Below are positions 15,946 to 23,121 of a stretch of 33,414 nucleotides of DNA, one piece after another. Every line of letters begins with the position of its first letter. Position 1 is the stretch's first letter. This DNA comes from an uncultured Faecalibacterium sp. Its GTDB lineage: Bacteria > Bacillota > Clostridia > Oscillospirales > Ruminococcaceae. Under the pieces are notes generated by a model. It made no database searches. It was not told the DNA's origin and saw only the letters and a list, made by a program, of their open reading frames with translations. Location of the stretch: contig CAAHET010000152.1 in the NCBI GenBank assembly GCA_900772565.1, forward strand, positions 1-33,414, read 5' to 3'. The position numbers and the translations under genes are program-made.

Positions 15946-16383
15946 ATGTTGAATATTGACGAGATCCAGAACGGTATTGTCATCGACCACATCAAGGCAG
16001 GCACTGCCGTTGGTCTGATGGACCTGCTGGGCATTGCGGGCAACCGCACTGCCAGTGTGGCGCTGATCCAGAACGCCCGCAGCAAAAAGACGGCCAGCGG
16101 CCGCAAGGACATCATCAAGGTGGAGGGCGATGCCTCCTGGCTGAATCTGGATGTGCTGGCTTATCTGGACCCGAACATCAGCGTAACCATTATTGAAAAC
16201 GGCAAGGCTGTCCGCAAGGAGCAGCCTAAGCCCCCCAAGCGTCTGGTGAACATTGTGCGGTGCAAAAACCCCCGCTGCATCTCCAGCATTGAAGAGGAGT
16301 GCGACCAGATCTTTGAGCTGAGCTCCAACGGCAAGTACCGCTGCATCTACTGCGAGCAGGAGTTGCAGGTAAAGCCGGAGTAA
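15946..16383 (+). CDS. pyrI: Aspartate carbamoyltransferase, regulatory chain
   Basis: A 145-residue regulatory subunit that binds CTP and ATP and tunes PyrB. The N-terminal nucleotide domain has IVIDHIKAGTAVGLMDLLG; the zinc domain has four cysteines at residues 106, 111, 133 and 136 (VRCKNPRC and YRCIYC), the spacing seen in E. coli PyrI within one or two residues. AAGGAGGAG precedes the ATG, and the pyrB stop is one base away, so the two chains are made in step. A strong terminator follows directly. Confidence 0.97.
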   Translation: MLNIDEIQNGIVIDHIKAGTAVGLMDLLGIAGNRTASVALIQNARSKKTASGRKDIIKVEGDASWLNLDVLAYLDPNISVTIIENGKAVRKEQPKPPKRLVNIVRCKNPRCISSIEEECDQIFELSSNGKYRCIYCEQELQVKPE

Positions 16384-16394
16384 ATTTTAAAGTT

Positions 16395-16435
16395 TGGAAT
16401 ATCGGAACACCCATGGCATTCCGATATTCCATTTT
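16395..16435 (+). terminator. Terminator after pyrI
   Basis: A 13-bp perfect stem (16395-16407 with 16419-16431; GGAATATCGGAA facing TTCCGATATTCC) and then TTTT. Confidence 0.9.
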
Positions 16436-16444
16436 CACAACTTA

Positions 16445-16811
16445 AATATAAAAAGGACTGCTGTACCGGGCAAAACCCATGTATAGCAGTCCTTTTTTGT
16501 GCAAAAGAGAGCTGACGGAGCTCTTTGCAGCGCACGATACTCCGGTTTGCCCACGCCATTCCCAAACAGCAGGCATAAACGGAATTGCGACGCATCGAGT
16601 AACTTTATCGACTGCAACCCCCAAAAGGCCCGCCGCAGAAAGTCCCGTCAGCAAGGTACTGTGCATCCCTACACAGCCTAAAAAGCAAAGGTAGACAGCC
16701 TGCTTACACGCACCACAGACTGTTATTCCGTTCAGCAACAAAGCTTTATTAGGAGATATTACCCTCCCCCACCGCAACGTGACCATGTCCGCACGGAAGG
16801 CTTCCTTCGCT
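16445..16811 (-). ncRNA. Putative structured ncRNA next to the AgrCA-like pair
   Basis: A free-standing transcription unit of about 365 nt: a promoter at 16818-16846, no convincing gene, and a strong intrinsic terminator at 16450-16497. Several hairpins are readable on the minus strand: ACAGTCTG with CAGGCTGT (16695-16723), CTGTG with CACAG near 16660-16677, and GTGC...GAGCT with AGCTC...GCAC near 16499-16535. The only long frame (16442-16786) has no ribosome site, runs through the terminator and uses rare codons such as AGG and ATA. I checked by eye for tmRNA, RNase P, SRP and 6S landmarks and found none. A direct repeat of the LytTR-site type lies just upstream of its promoter. The family is unknown to me. 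It could still be a coding leader of unusual type. Confidence 0.5.
16450..16497 (-). terminator. Terminator of the putative ncRNA
   Basis: A 17-bp stem (16450-16466 with 16481-16497) with one G-U pair, flanked by A and T runs on both sides. It can stop transcription from either side and lies tail to tail with the pyrI terminator. Confidence 0.9.
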
Positions 16812-16817
16812 GACTTT

Positions 16818-16846
16818 AGTATAGCAAAGTTTGGCTTCTATTTCAC
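16818..16846 (-). promoter_or_regulatory. Promoter of the putative ncRNA
   Basis: GTGAAA, 17 bases, TATACT with an extended TGC on the minus strand. A weak -35 fits a promoter that needs an activator. Confidence 0.65.
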
Positions 16847-16848
16847 AA

Positions 16849-16880
16849 AAATTGTCATATTCTGATGGCGAAAATGTCAT
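16849..16880. promoter_or_regulatory. Direct repeat, likely LytTR-regulator site
   Basis: AAATTGTCAT (16849-16858) and AAAATGTCAT (16871-16880), nine of ten bases the same, separated by 12 bp (22-bp period, two helical turns). The proximal copy is two bases from the ncRNA -35; the distal copy overlaps the histidine kinase stop codon. Spacing matches known LytTR sites; the base match to their consensus is only partial. Confidence 0.55.
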
Positions 16881-18169
16881 GAATTGTCGGTGGGCACCGC
16901 ACAGGTAAAGCGGAACCAATTGTCCCGGCAGCTCAGGGTATACTCCGCACCATGGCGCAGCAGAACGTCACGCACATTGGAAAGCCCCATGCCGTGGCCA
17001 GGCTCCTTGCGGGTGGTGTGAGGCAGCTGCCCATCCGGCGGCAGTTCCACATCCCGCTGCACCCGGTTGCGCACCGAGAGAAGGTATTCCTCCCCCGTTT
17101 TGCGCACCCGCACATAGACCTCCGGCGGGTACGCCTGCGCTGCGGCACAGATGGCATTATCCAGCAGATTTGCCAGCACAGTGACCATATCCACTCCGGT
17201 CAGCGGGAAATCCCGCAGGTCGCAAAGGTCAAAATACACGCTTACACCTTGCCGGGCGGCTTCCTCGTACTTGCGGGTCAGAATGGAGTCCAGCAGCGGA
17301 TTGTGCGTATCCATAATGGTGGTGCTGGCCGCCACGGCCTTATCCACACCAGCAATATAGTCCTGAGCCCCGGCCACATCTCCCTGCGCCAGCAAGGCAC
17401 GCAGCGCACTGATATGGTTGGTGAATTCGTGGGTCAGGCGGCGCTGGGCGGTGTAGGAATCCAACAGAGCGGAGGCACGCTGCTGCTCTAGTTCGGCCTG
17501 AAAATACAGGCTGCACCGCTGCATGACCTGATCGTTGAACATGACCACGATGCACAGATGTACCATAACAGCCACTGTGAGCCCCACCGTCATGAGCAAC
17601 ATGGTCTTGCTGGCTATTGCGTTGTTCTCGGTAAGTGCCAGCATAATGTTGATCACCACGACCACGCCCGGAAAAAAGCTCATAACTAGTGCCTGCAAAG
17701 GCTCCAGCGCATTGTATCTGCGCCACTTACCCACAAAAAATGCCACACCAGCGCTGACCACCAGAATTGTGAATGACATTATGACCAGACAGTTTGCGCG
17801 CCGGACGACCTGCTGCAGCTCACACTTCAGCACCCACGACATGACATACCGCGCACTGTTTTCGACCAATAAACACATGGTACCGTTGATCAGACAAGCG
17901 ATAAACTTCTGCCCCGGTGTGCCGCCAAACAGCATAACGGTGCTGAACAGAAAAAGGATTGTGAGCGCCACTGCATGCGGCGTAAAAAAGCCAGAGTTGT
18001 ACACGACCGAGAAGGTCATCGTGAGCACGGTTATAACACAGGACCACACCAGCGGATACTTTACCCTGCCTTTGCCAAGGTAGGCATATTCCACCATGAT
18101 AAAGCCGAGCCATTGGGTCAGGCAGACCCAGTGGCCGTACACATACCAGCGCCAGAATTCTTCATTCAT
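16877..18169 (-). CDS. AgrC-like sensor histidine kinase
   Basis: A 430-residue membrane sensor of the AgrC/GHKL type. About six to seven hydrophobic segments fill residues 15-230 with almost no extracellular loops, the layout of peptide-sensing kinases. The phosphorylated His is at about 247 in RRLTHEFTNHISALRALL; the N box is TVLANLLDNAICAAAQ, and the G box GHGMGLSNVRDVLLRHGAEY. The start overlaps the stop of the response regulator by eight bases, so the pair is coupled. No agrB or agrD is seen in the window, so the signal is unknown. A putative ncRNA promoter with a repeat site begins right after its stop. Kinase assignment is firm; the peptide ligand is inference. Confidence 0.9.
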   Translation of the reverse strand: MNEEFWRWYVYGHWVCLTQWLGFIMVEYAYLGKGRVKYPLVWSCVITVLTMTFSVVYNSGFFTPHAVALTILFLFSTVMLFGGTPGQKFIACLINGTMCLLVENSARYVMSWVLKCELQQVVRRANCLVIMSFTILVVSAGVAFFVGKWRRYNALEPLQALVMSFFPGVVVVINIMLALTENNAIASKTMLLMTVGLTVAVMVHLCIVVMFNDQVMQRCSLYFQAELEQQRASALLDSYTAQRRLTHEFTNHISALRALLAQGDVAGAQDYIAGVDKAVAASTTIMDTHNPLLDSILTRKYEEAARQGVSVYFDLCDLRDFPLTGVDMVTVLANLLDNAICAAAQAYPPEVYVRVRKTGEEYLLSVRNRVQRDVELPPDGQLPHTTRKEPGHGMGLSNVRDVLLRHGAEYTLSCRDNWFRFTCAVPTDNS

Positions 18170-18884
18170 CGCCGAACTGCCCCTTCCATTCCAGCCATGC
18201 GCTGCGGATAGCCGGAAAATCCTGTCGGCTTGCGTTCAGTTCTACCCCGCTGCGCAGCTCCACCTTATAGTTGCGGATAGAGCGCACATACTGCAGGTTG
18301 ACCACATCGCTGCGCCCTACCTGCAAAAAACCATTTTCGTACAGCATGGCGGGCAGATCTGCGATTTTGCCGTAAAAGGTGCAGATCGGCTGGTGTGGGA
18401 TGTCACCGTAGACATTGATCTGCCGCAGAGCGCTTTCCAGATAATAGATCTGATCCAGCGGGATCTCGCTGGTAGTGCGGTTATGGTGCACCTTCAGCGT
18501 CTTTTGGGGGTCGGTCATGCCGGAGAAGATATCCTCCAGACATTTGGGCAGCTGAGCGGCAATATCCCGCTTGAGCAGGTAGCGGTAGGCATTGACCGTG
18601 TAGCCCTGCGGCGCAAATTCCAGATAAGCCGAGATATACACCAGCACGATATCCGGGGCAGCCTGCCGCAGCTTGCGCCCCAGCGCAATGCCGTCGGTGG
18701 TTTTCAGATCTACATCCAGAAACGCCAGCTGGTAGCGTTCCAAGTCCGGGGTGGCAAGCAGCTGCTCACCGCTGGTGCAGACGGTGCTCTGCACCTGAAT
18801 CTCCCGGGCGCGGAACCATTCCGAGATATACTCATCCATCCGCGCAGCGAAGGCCGCGTCGTCGTCACAGACCAGAATGTGCAT
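18162..18884 (-). CDS. LytTR-family response regulator (AgrA-like)
   Basis: A 240-residue response regulator. The receiver domain starts MHILVCDDDAAFAARMDEYI, with acidic residues 7-9, phospho-acceptor Asp57 in LAFLDVDL, and the Lys in YRYLLKRD. The C-terminal LytTR DNA-binding domain shows IPLDQIYYLESALRQINVYG and GFLQVGRSDVVNLQYVRSI. Such regulators bind direct repeats of about 9-10 bp with 12-13 bp spacers; a fitting pair lies at 16849-16880. AGGAGG lies nine bases before the ATG at 18884. A longer frame to 18989 would cross the promoter and hairpin. It is the first gene of the pair; the kinase follows with an overlap. Confidence 0.92.
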   Translation of the reverse strand: MHILVCDDDAAFAARMDEYISEWFRAREIQVQSTVCTSGEQLLATPDLERYQLAFLDVDLKTTDGIALGRKLRQAAPDIVLVYISAYLEFAPQGYTVNAYRYLLKRDIAAQLPKCLEDIFSGMTDPQKTLKVHHNRTTSEIPLDQIYYLESALRQINVYGDIPHQPICTFYGKIADLPAMLYENGFLQVGRSDVVNLQYVRSIRNYKVELRSGVELNASRQDFPAIRSAWLEWKGQFGDE

Positions 18885-18908
18885 GGGGTGTTTCCTCCTT
18901 TTGAACAC

Positions 18909-18960
18909 AAAAAAGCATATAGCAGTGTCCCCCGCCGGGAGAAGCACCCTATATGCTTTT
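18909..18960 (-). terminator. Terminator-like hairpin ahead of the response regulator
   Basis: A 12-bp perfect stem (18911-18922 with 18949-18960, AAAAGCATATAG facing CTATATGCTTTT), a GC-rich inner stem, then six T on the minus strand. It ends 25 bases before the regulator ATG. It could terminate the NSS transporter transcript, or attenuate the regulator's own transcript, which must cross it. Confidence 0.75.
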
Positions 18961-18989
18961 ATATTACACTTGTCCCGCCCATTCGTCAA
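18961..18989 (-). promoter_or_regulatory. Promoter for the response regulator-kinase pair
   Basis: TTGACG, 17 bases, TAATAT on the minus strand. The predicted start (about 18954) lies inside the left arm of the hairpin, which would shorten that arm to about six pairs in transcripts begun here. Confidence 0.6.
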
Positions 18990-19017
18990 TCAAAGACGGA
19001 GCAGACGCCGGGATCTC

Positions 19018-20388
19018 TTATGCAAGGAATTTGTCGTAAAGACCAAACGCAAAGATGAACACCACGATGAGCGGCAGCACATAGGTCAAGTAACCACGCA
19101 TCCAGTCCTGCACCTTGAGCCCCTCGCCGGTGTTGACCTCTTTTTTGTAGTTCTGCCAGCCCCAGCCGTAGCGGGTAACGCAGAACAGCAGATACACCAG
19201 ACTGCCCAGTGGCAGGAAGAGGTTGCTGACCAGAAAATCCTCCACATCCAGCACAGCGCCGCCGAATACCGCAAAGCCATCCCATGCCCACAGGTTATAG
19301 CCCAGCACACAGGGCATGGACAGCAGGATGATGAGCACAAGGTTCACCAGACTGGACTTTTTGCGGCTGCAACCGGTCAGCTCCATGCCGCAGCAGATGA
19401 TATTTTCAAATACTGCCAGCACGGTGGACATGGCTGCAAAGGCCATGAACAGGAAGAACAGGCTGCCCCACAGCCGTCCCATGGACATATTGGCAAAGAT
19501 GTTGGGCAGGGTGATAAAAATCAGACTGGGGCCGCTGGTCTGGTCTACATGGTAGGTAAAGCAGGCCGGGAAGATAATCAATCCGGCGGTGATAGCCACG
19601 AAGGTATCCAGCACCACGATGCGGACAGACTCGCCCAGCAGGGAGTGCTCCTTGCCGATATAGCTGCCGAAGATGGACATGGCACCGATGCCAAGGCTGA
19701 GGGTGAAGAAGGCCTGATTCATAGCAGAGACCAGCGTGTTGACCACGCCCACCTCCTGCATCCGGTCAAAGTCCGGCACAAGGAAGAAGGAAAGACCTTC
19801 CTTGGCCCCGGGCATGAACAGGCTGTTGACAGCCAGCACCACCATAATGAGGAGCAGAGCGATCATCATGCCCTTGGTCACGCGCTCCAGACCGCTTTGC
19901 AGACCCTTAGCGCACACCAAAATGCCCACTACCACCACGAATACCATCCAGAAGGTCATAGTAGCAGGGCTAGCCAGCATTTCGGTAAACTTACCGGCCA
20001 CCTGCTCGGCGTTGAGCCCCGCCAGCTTGCCGGCGGCGGTCATGTAGAAATAGTGCAGCATCCAGCCCGCCACGGTGGTGTAGAACATCATCAGCAGGTA
20101 GCAGCCGATGAGGGTGAAGTAACCGTGAATGTGCCACTTCTGCCCCGGCTTTTCCAGTGCCTGATACGCCCGCACCGGGCTTTTGCGGGAGGCGCGTCCC
20201 ACGGCAAACTCCATGGTCATGATAGGCAGACCCAGAATGACCAGAAAGATCAGATAAAACAGCACAAAGGCACCGCCGCCGCCCTGCCCGGCAATATACG
20301 GGAACTTCCACACATTGCCGATGCCGATGGCACAGCCTGCGGAAAGCAGAATGAAGCCCAGACGGGATTTCAGAGTTTCTCGTTCCAT
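19018..20388 (-). CDS. Neurotransmitter:sodium symporter (NSS) family amino acid transporter
   Basis: A 456-residue sodium-coupled symporter of the LeuT/MhsT/TnaT family for amino acids. The first helix carries the unwound ion-site motif LLSAGCAIGIGNVWKFPYI and the glycine-rich GQGGGGAFVLFY. TM6 region SMNQAFFTLSLGIGAMSIFGSY and the eighth-helix FMAFAAMSTVLAVFEN follow. Eleven to twelve hydrophobic segments are visible, as in the prokaryotic branch of the family. Substrate (perhaps a hydrophobic or aromatic residue) cannot be told. AAGGAG lies ten bases before the ATG. It is 14 bases downstream of rluB and probably in one transcript with it. Confidence 0.93.
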   Translation of the reverse strand: MERETLKSRLGFILLSAGCAIGIGNVWKFPYIAGQGGGGAFVLFYLIFLVILGLPIMTMEFAVGRASRKSPVRAYQALEKPGQKWHIHGYFTLIGCYLLMMFYTTVAGWMLHYFYMTAAGKLAGLNAEQVAGKFTEMLASPATMTFWMVFVVVVGILVCAKGLQSGLERVTKGMMIALLLIMVVLAVNSLFMPGAKEGLSFFLVPDFDRMQEVGVVNTLVSAMNQAFFTLSLGIGAMSIFGSYIGKEHSLLGESVRIVVLDTFVAITAGLIIFPACFTYHVDQTSGPSLIFITLPNIFANMSMGRLWGSLFFLFMAFAAMSTVLAVFENIICCGMELTGCSRKKSSLVNLVLIILLSMPCVLGYNLWAWDGFAVFGGAVLDVEDFLVSNLFLPLGSLVYLLFCVTRYGWGWQNYKKEVNTGEGLKVQDWMRGYLTYVLPLIVVFIFAFGLYDKFLA

Positions 20389-20402
20389 GATTCGATAACT
20401 CC

Positions 20403-21230
20403 TTACTTCTGCTTCCGGGGTGCGTTTTTGCCCACAGGGCCGCGGGGACGGCGCTCGGCAGCCTTGGACTGCTGGGCAGCAGAGCGGGTCTGTGCACGGC
20501 CCTTGACGGCTGCGGCGCGCAGACCGTTCACCTCGGCCTTGGTCAGCTCGCGGTAGGTGCCGGGCTTGAGCATACCCAGCTTGACCACACCCTCTGCGTT
20601 GCGCTTCAGGCGCACCACCTCAAGACCCACGCTCTCGCACATCCGGCGAATTTCGCGGTTCTTGCCTTCTTTCAGGGTCATTTCCATCACGGTGCGGCCG
20701 GGCTCGTCTGTGACCACGTTGATGGCGCAGGGCATGGTCTTGGTGCCGTCGTCCAGCACAACGCCGCTGCTCAGCTTGAGGATGGTGGCTTCGTCGGCGC
20801 GGGGCTGCACGGTAACGCGGTACAGCTTGGAGATGCCGCCGGACGGATGGGTAACAGCCTGCGCAAAGGCTCCATCGTTGGTCATCAGCAGCAGACCCTC
20901 GCTGTCCTTATCCAAGCGGCCTACCGGGTACAGGCGGGCGGGGATGTCGCTGACCAAGTCCATCACAGTCTTGCGGCCCAGCTCATCGCTGGCGGTGGTC
21001 ACATAGCCACGGGGCTTATACAGCGCCAGATAATACAGCTGCTGGTTTTTCTGGATGTAGATGCGCTCGTCATCCACATGGAGCACGTCACGGTTGGGGT
21101 CCATTTTGTCGCCCACCTTTACCGGGTGGCCGTTCACCTTAACGCGGCCCTCGGCAATGATCTGCTCGGCGGCGCGGCGGGAGCACAGACCCTGCTCGGC
21201 CATGATCTTCTGAATACGTTCTTCTGCCAT
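20403..21230 (-). CDS. rluB: 23S rRNA pseudouridine synthase (RluB/RsuA family)
   Basis: A 275-residue pseudouridine synthase. An N-terminal S4 RNA-binding domain (RIQKIMAEQGLCSRRAAEQI, then GRVKVNGHPVKVGDKM) is followed by the catalytic domain with the key Asp in LYPVGRLDKDSEGLLLMTNDG and the late EGKNREIRRMCESVG. This layout defines the RsuA/RluB/RluE/RluF group; in Firmicutes the single scpB-linked member is normally RluB, which modifies helix 89 region of 23S rRNA. The neighbourhood (scpA, scpB, gerW) agrees. The C-terminal 35 residues are Lys/Arg/Ala-rich and disordered. The ATG at 21230 has AAGGAG upstream; the longer frame to 21296 crosses hairpins. Confidence 0.92.
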   Translation of the reverse strand: MAEERIQKIMAEQGLCSRRAAEQIIAEGRVKVNGHPVKVGDKMDPNRDVLHVDDERIYIQKNQQLYYLALYKPRGYVTTASDELGRKTVMDLVSDIPARLYPVGRLDKDSEGLLLMTNDGAFAQAVTHPSGGISKLYRVTVQPRADEATILKLSSGVVLDDGTKTMPCAINVVTDEPGRTVMEMTLKEGKNREIRRMCESVGLEVVRLKRNAEGVVKLGMLKPGTYRELTKAEVNGLRAAAVKGRAQTRSAAQQSKAAERRPRGPVGKNAPRKQK

Positions 21231-21245
21231 AATATTACTCCTTGT

Positions 21246-21336
21246 GCGCCTCACGGCGCTCAAAACGCGCACCGCTCCCCTGCTTTTGCGGGGCACGGTG
21301 CGCGGCTATATAAACCGCAGACCAAAGGGTCTGCGG
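21246..21336 (-). terminator. Three stacked hairpins between gerW and rluB
   Basis: Hairpin 1 (21315-21336): CCGCAGACC with GGTCTGCGG then TTTA. Hairpin 2 (21267-21303): GCGCACCG with CGGTGCGC, inner CCCC/GGGG, then TTTT. Hairpin 3 (21246-21259): GCGCC, four bases, GGCGC, next to the rluB ribosome site. The first two look like tandem terminators. I see no clear separate promoter for rluB. Confidence 0.7.
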
Positions 21337-21360
21337 CTGCGGCTTGATTTGTATAAAGGG

Positions 21361-21765
21361 TTACTCTGCCTTGGGCTCCTCTGCGGGTGCCTTATCGTCC
21401 TTTTTGACCAGAGTGGTAAGCTTTTCTACCAGCTCGGGCAGCATAGTCAGGGCGCGGTCGATGCTATTGGAGCTATCCGACAGCTGGATGGTGCGCACGC
21501 AGCCATCCTTGATGACCAGAAATGCCACCGGCTGGATGTTGACACCGGCACCGGAGCCGCCGCCGAACAGATCCTTGTTGGCAGCGTTCTTGCCGTTAAA
21601 ATCGGTACCGCCGGAAGCGAAACCGAAACTCACCTTGGACACCGGCAGGATGGTGATGCCATCCTCGGTGGTGATGGGCTTGCCGATAATGGTGTTGGAG
21701 TCCACCATCTGGTGAATTTTCTCCATCGTAACATTCATCAGCCCCTGAATAGGATGCTCTGCCAT
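21361..21765 (-). CDS. gerW: GerW family protein (YtfJ)
   Basis: A 134-residue GerW/YtfJ protein. Family marks are IQGLMNVTMEKIHQMVDSNTI, TTEDGITILPVSKVSFGFASGG, GSGAGVNIQPVAFLVI. In Bacillus it is a spore protein needed for full lysozyme-type germination behaviour, but the family is widespread in Firmicutes that do not sporulate, so the general role is unknown. AAAGGAGAG lies nine bases before the ATG. It is the last gene of M50-scpA-scpB-DUF2953-gerW, 78 bases after DUF2953, the same order as ytfI-ytfJ. The C-terminus is charged. Confidence 0.92.
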   Translation of the reverse strand: MAEHPIQGLMNVTMEKIHQMVDSNTIIGKPITTEDGITILPVSKVSFGFASGGTDFNGKNAANKDLFGGGSGAGVNIQPVAFLVIKDGCVRTIQLSDSSNSIDRALTMLPELVEKLTTLVKKDDKAPAEEPKAE

Positions 21766-21843
21766 AAAACAACTCTCCTTTATTCATCCGTGCAGACGTC
21801 CGCCCGCCGGAAAGCATTCTGATATAGATTTAGTGTATCATCT

Positions 21844-22572
21844 TCAAATAAAAATGTCCAATACTTTTTTACGCCAGAACTCGTACAGCACCCGCACAGC
21901 GGCAATGACGATGAACAGCGCCTGCGCACTGACCCGGAAGGATACCCTGTCCTGCACAGTGGGCTGGGCGCTGCCGAAGTCCGGCAGAACGCGCAGCTGA
22001 TCAAATTCCAGAAAGAAAAAGTGATCCAGCACGCCAAGGGTCGGGTACAGCCATGCCTGCAGCTTGCCGTAATTGCGGGCAGCTGCGGCGGGGTCCTCAC
22101 CGCGCACGCCAAGGCAGACTGAGATCTTTGTAAAACGGATGGCACCAAACACCGCCCGCAGCAGCGTGTCCACGCCCCGCAGCATGGTGCAGATCACATC
22201 CAGCGTGATTTTTGCTTTTTGGCGGGGCGGCTTTTCGGCTTTGGGCTTTGCAGGCTGCGCAGCCTTTTTTTCAGCTTTTTTGCGCTTGCGCTCTGCACGC
22301 CATGCGCGGAATTTTGCTTTCAGCCTGCCGGTAAAGCCCTTGGGCTCCTCCGGCTGGGCTGGAGGAGTCGGCTTTGGGTATTGGAACACCGGAAAGGTGA
22401 TGCCCAGCGCCCCGGCCTTTACGGTAAGCGTATCGTTTTCCCAGCAGACATCCGCGCAGAAGGGGCACAGCAGCAACAGCGCCGCCAGCACCAACAAAAT
22501 CAGCAGCAGGATGCCCACCGCCTTGAGGATGAACAGCAGACAAGCGCCCACTGCGGAAAGAACCATGCCCAT
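21844..22572 (-). CDS. DUF2953 membrane protein (YtfI-like)
   Basis: A 242-residue protein with one strong N-terminal transmembrane helix (about residues 10-36) and a cytosolic or surface domain. The linker at about 75-115 is very basic and Lys/Ala/Pro-rich. The conserved DUF2953 core includes CLGVRGEDPAAAARNYGKLQAWLYPTLG in two blocks and FRVSAQALFIVIAAVRVLYEF near the end. The family has no known activity but is almost always beside gerW. The start ATG at 22572 is seven bases after GAGGG and three bases after the scpB stop; an ATG two codons on is possible. Confidence 0.87.
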   Translation of the reverse strand: MGMVLSAVGACLLFILKAVGILLLILLVLAALLLLCPFCADVCWENDTLTVKAGALGITFPVFQYPKPTPPAQPEEPKGFTGRLKAKFRAWRAERKRKKAEKKAAQPAKPKAEKPPRQKAKITLDVICTMLRGVDTLLRAVFGAIRFTKISVCLGVRGEDPAAAARNYGKLQAWLYPTLGVLDHFFFLEFDQLRVLPDFGSAQPTVQDRVSFRVSAQALFIVIAAVRVLYEFWRKKVLDIFI

Positions 22573-22575
22573 GGG

Positions 22576-23121
22576 TCAGCCCTCACTTTCGGTCGGATCA
22601 TCTGCCGGTGCGTCGCTGTGCACCGGCGGCAGGTCTGCCAGACTGGACAGACCAAACACACGCAAAAAAGTATCGGTGGTGCGGAAGCTGACCGGACGGC
22701 CCGGCAGATCCAGACGTCCGGCTTCTTCGATCAGGCCTTTTTCCAGCAGACCGGACACGCTGGAGGAGGAATCCACGCCGCGCACCTGTTCAATAAAAGC
22801 GCGGGACACCGGCTGGTTATAGGCGATGACGGTCAAGGTCTCCATGGCCGCAGGGCCAAGCGGTACGGCGCGGCGGCTGTCCAGCACGCGGCGCACACAG
22901 TCTGCCCACTGGGTCTTGGTGGCCAGCTGCCACCGGGTATTCAGATGCAGCAGACACAGGCCGCTGTCCTCCCGCTGATAGCGGGTGTGCAGGGTCTCCA
23001 GCGCAGCATCCACGCTGGACTGGGGCAGCTGCACTGCCTGTGCCAGCTTATCGGCCCCTATGGGATCGCCGCAGGCAAAAAGCATGGCCTCTACGGCGGC
23101 AAGGATCTGTTTTTGGTTCAT
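22576..23121 (-). CDS. scpB: Segregation and condensation protein B
   Basis: A 181-residue ScpB, a winged-helix kleisin partner that joins ScpA and SMC to condense and segregate the chromosome. The start QILAAVEAMLFACGDPI and the middle LGPAAMETLTVIAYNQPVSR, then IEQVRGVDSSSSVSGLLEKGLI and GRPVSFRTTDTFLRVFGL are family signatures. The C-terminus is acidic, as usual. The start overlaps the scpA stop by four bases (ATGA), so the two are translationally coupled. Smc is not in the window. Confidence 0.95.
   Translation of the reverse strand: MNQKQILAAVEAMLFACGDPIGADKLAQAVQLPQSSVDAALETLHTRYQREDSGLCLLHLNTRWQLATKTQWADCVRRVLDSRRAVPLGPAAMETLTVIAYNQPVSRAFIEQVRGVDSSSSVSGLLEKGLIEEAGRLDLPGRPVSFRTTDTFLRVFGLSSLADLPPVHSDAPADDPTESEG

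Noticed and set aside
16442..16786. A 114-residue frame covering most of the putative ncRNA
   Set aside because: No ribosome site, rare codons, and it reads through a 17-bp terminator stem. I kept it as a weak alternative; a homologue search of this frame would decide.
16445..16811. Identity as tmRNA, RNase P, SRP or 6S RNA
   Set aside because: None of the conserved landmarks that I know (such as GAGGAAAGTCC of RNase P, the CCA end of tmRNA, or the GGAAGGAAGCAG-type SRP loop) is present. A covariance search would settle it.
16877..18884. A complete agr quorum-sensing locus
   Set aside because: No AgrB-like membrane protease or AgrD-like propeptide is readable next to the kinase and regulator; only the AgrC/AgrA-like half is present here.
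18877..20556. A 559-residue open frame on the plus strand
   Set aside because: Antisense to the NSS transporter and part of rluB; no domain or start signal.
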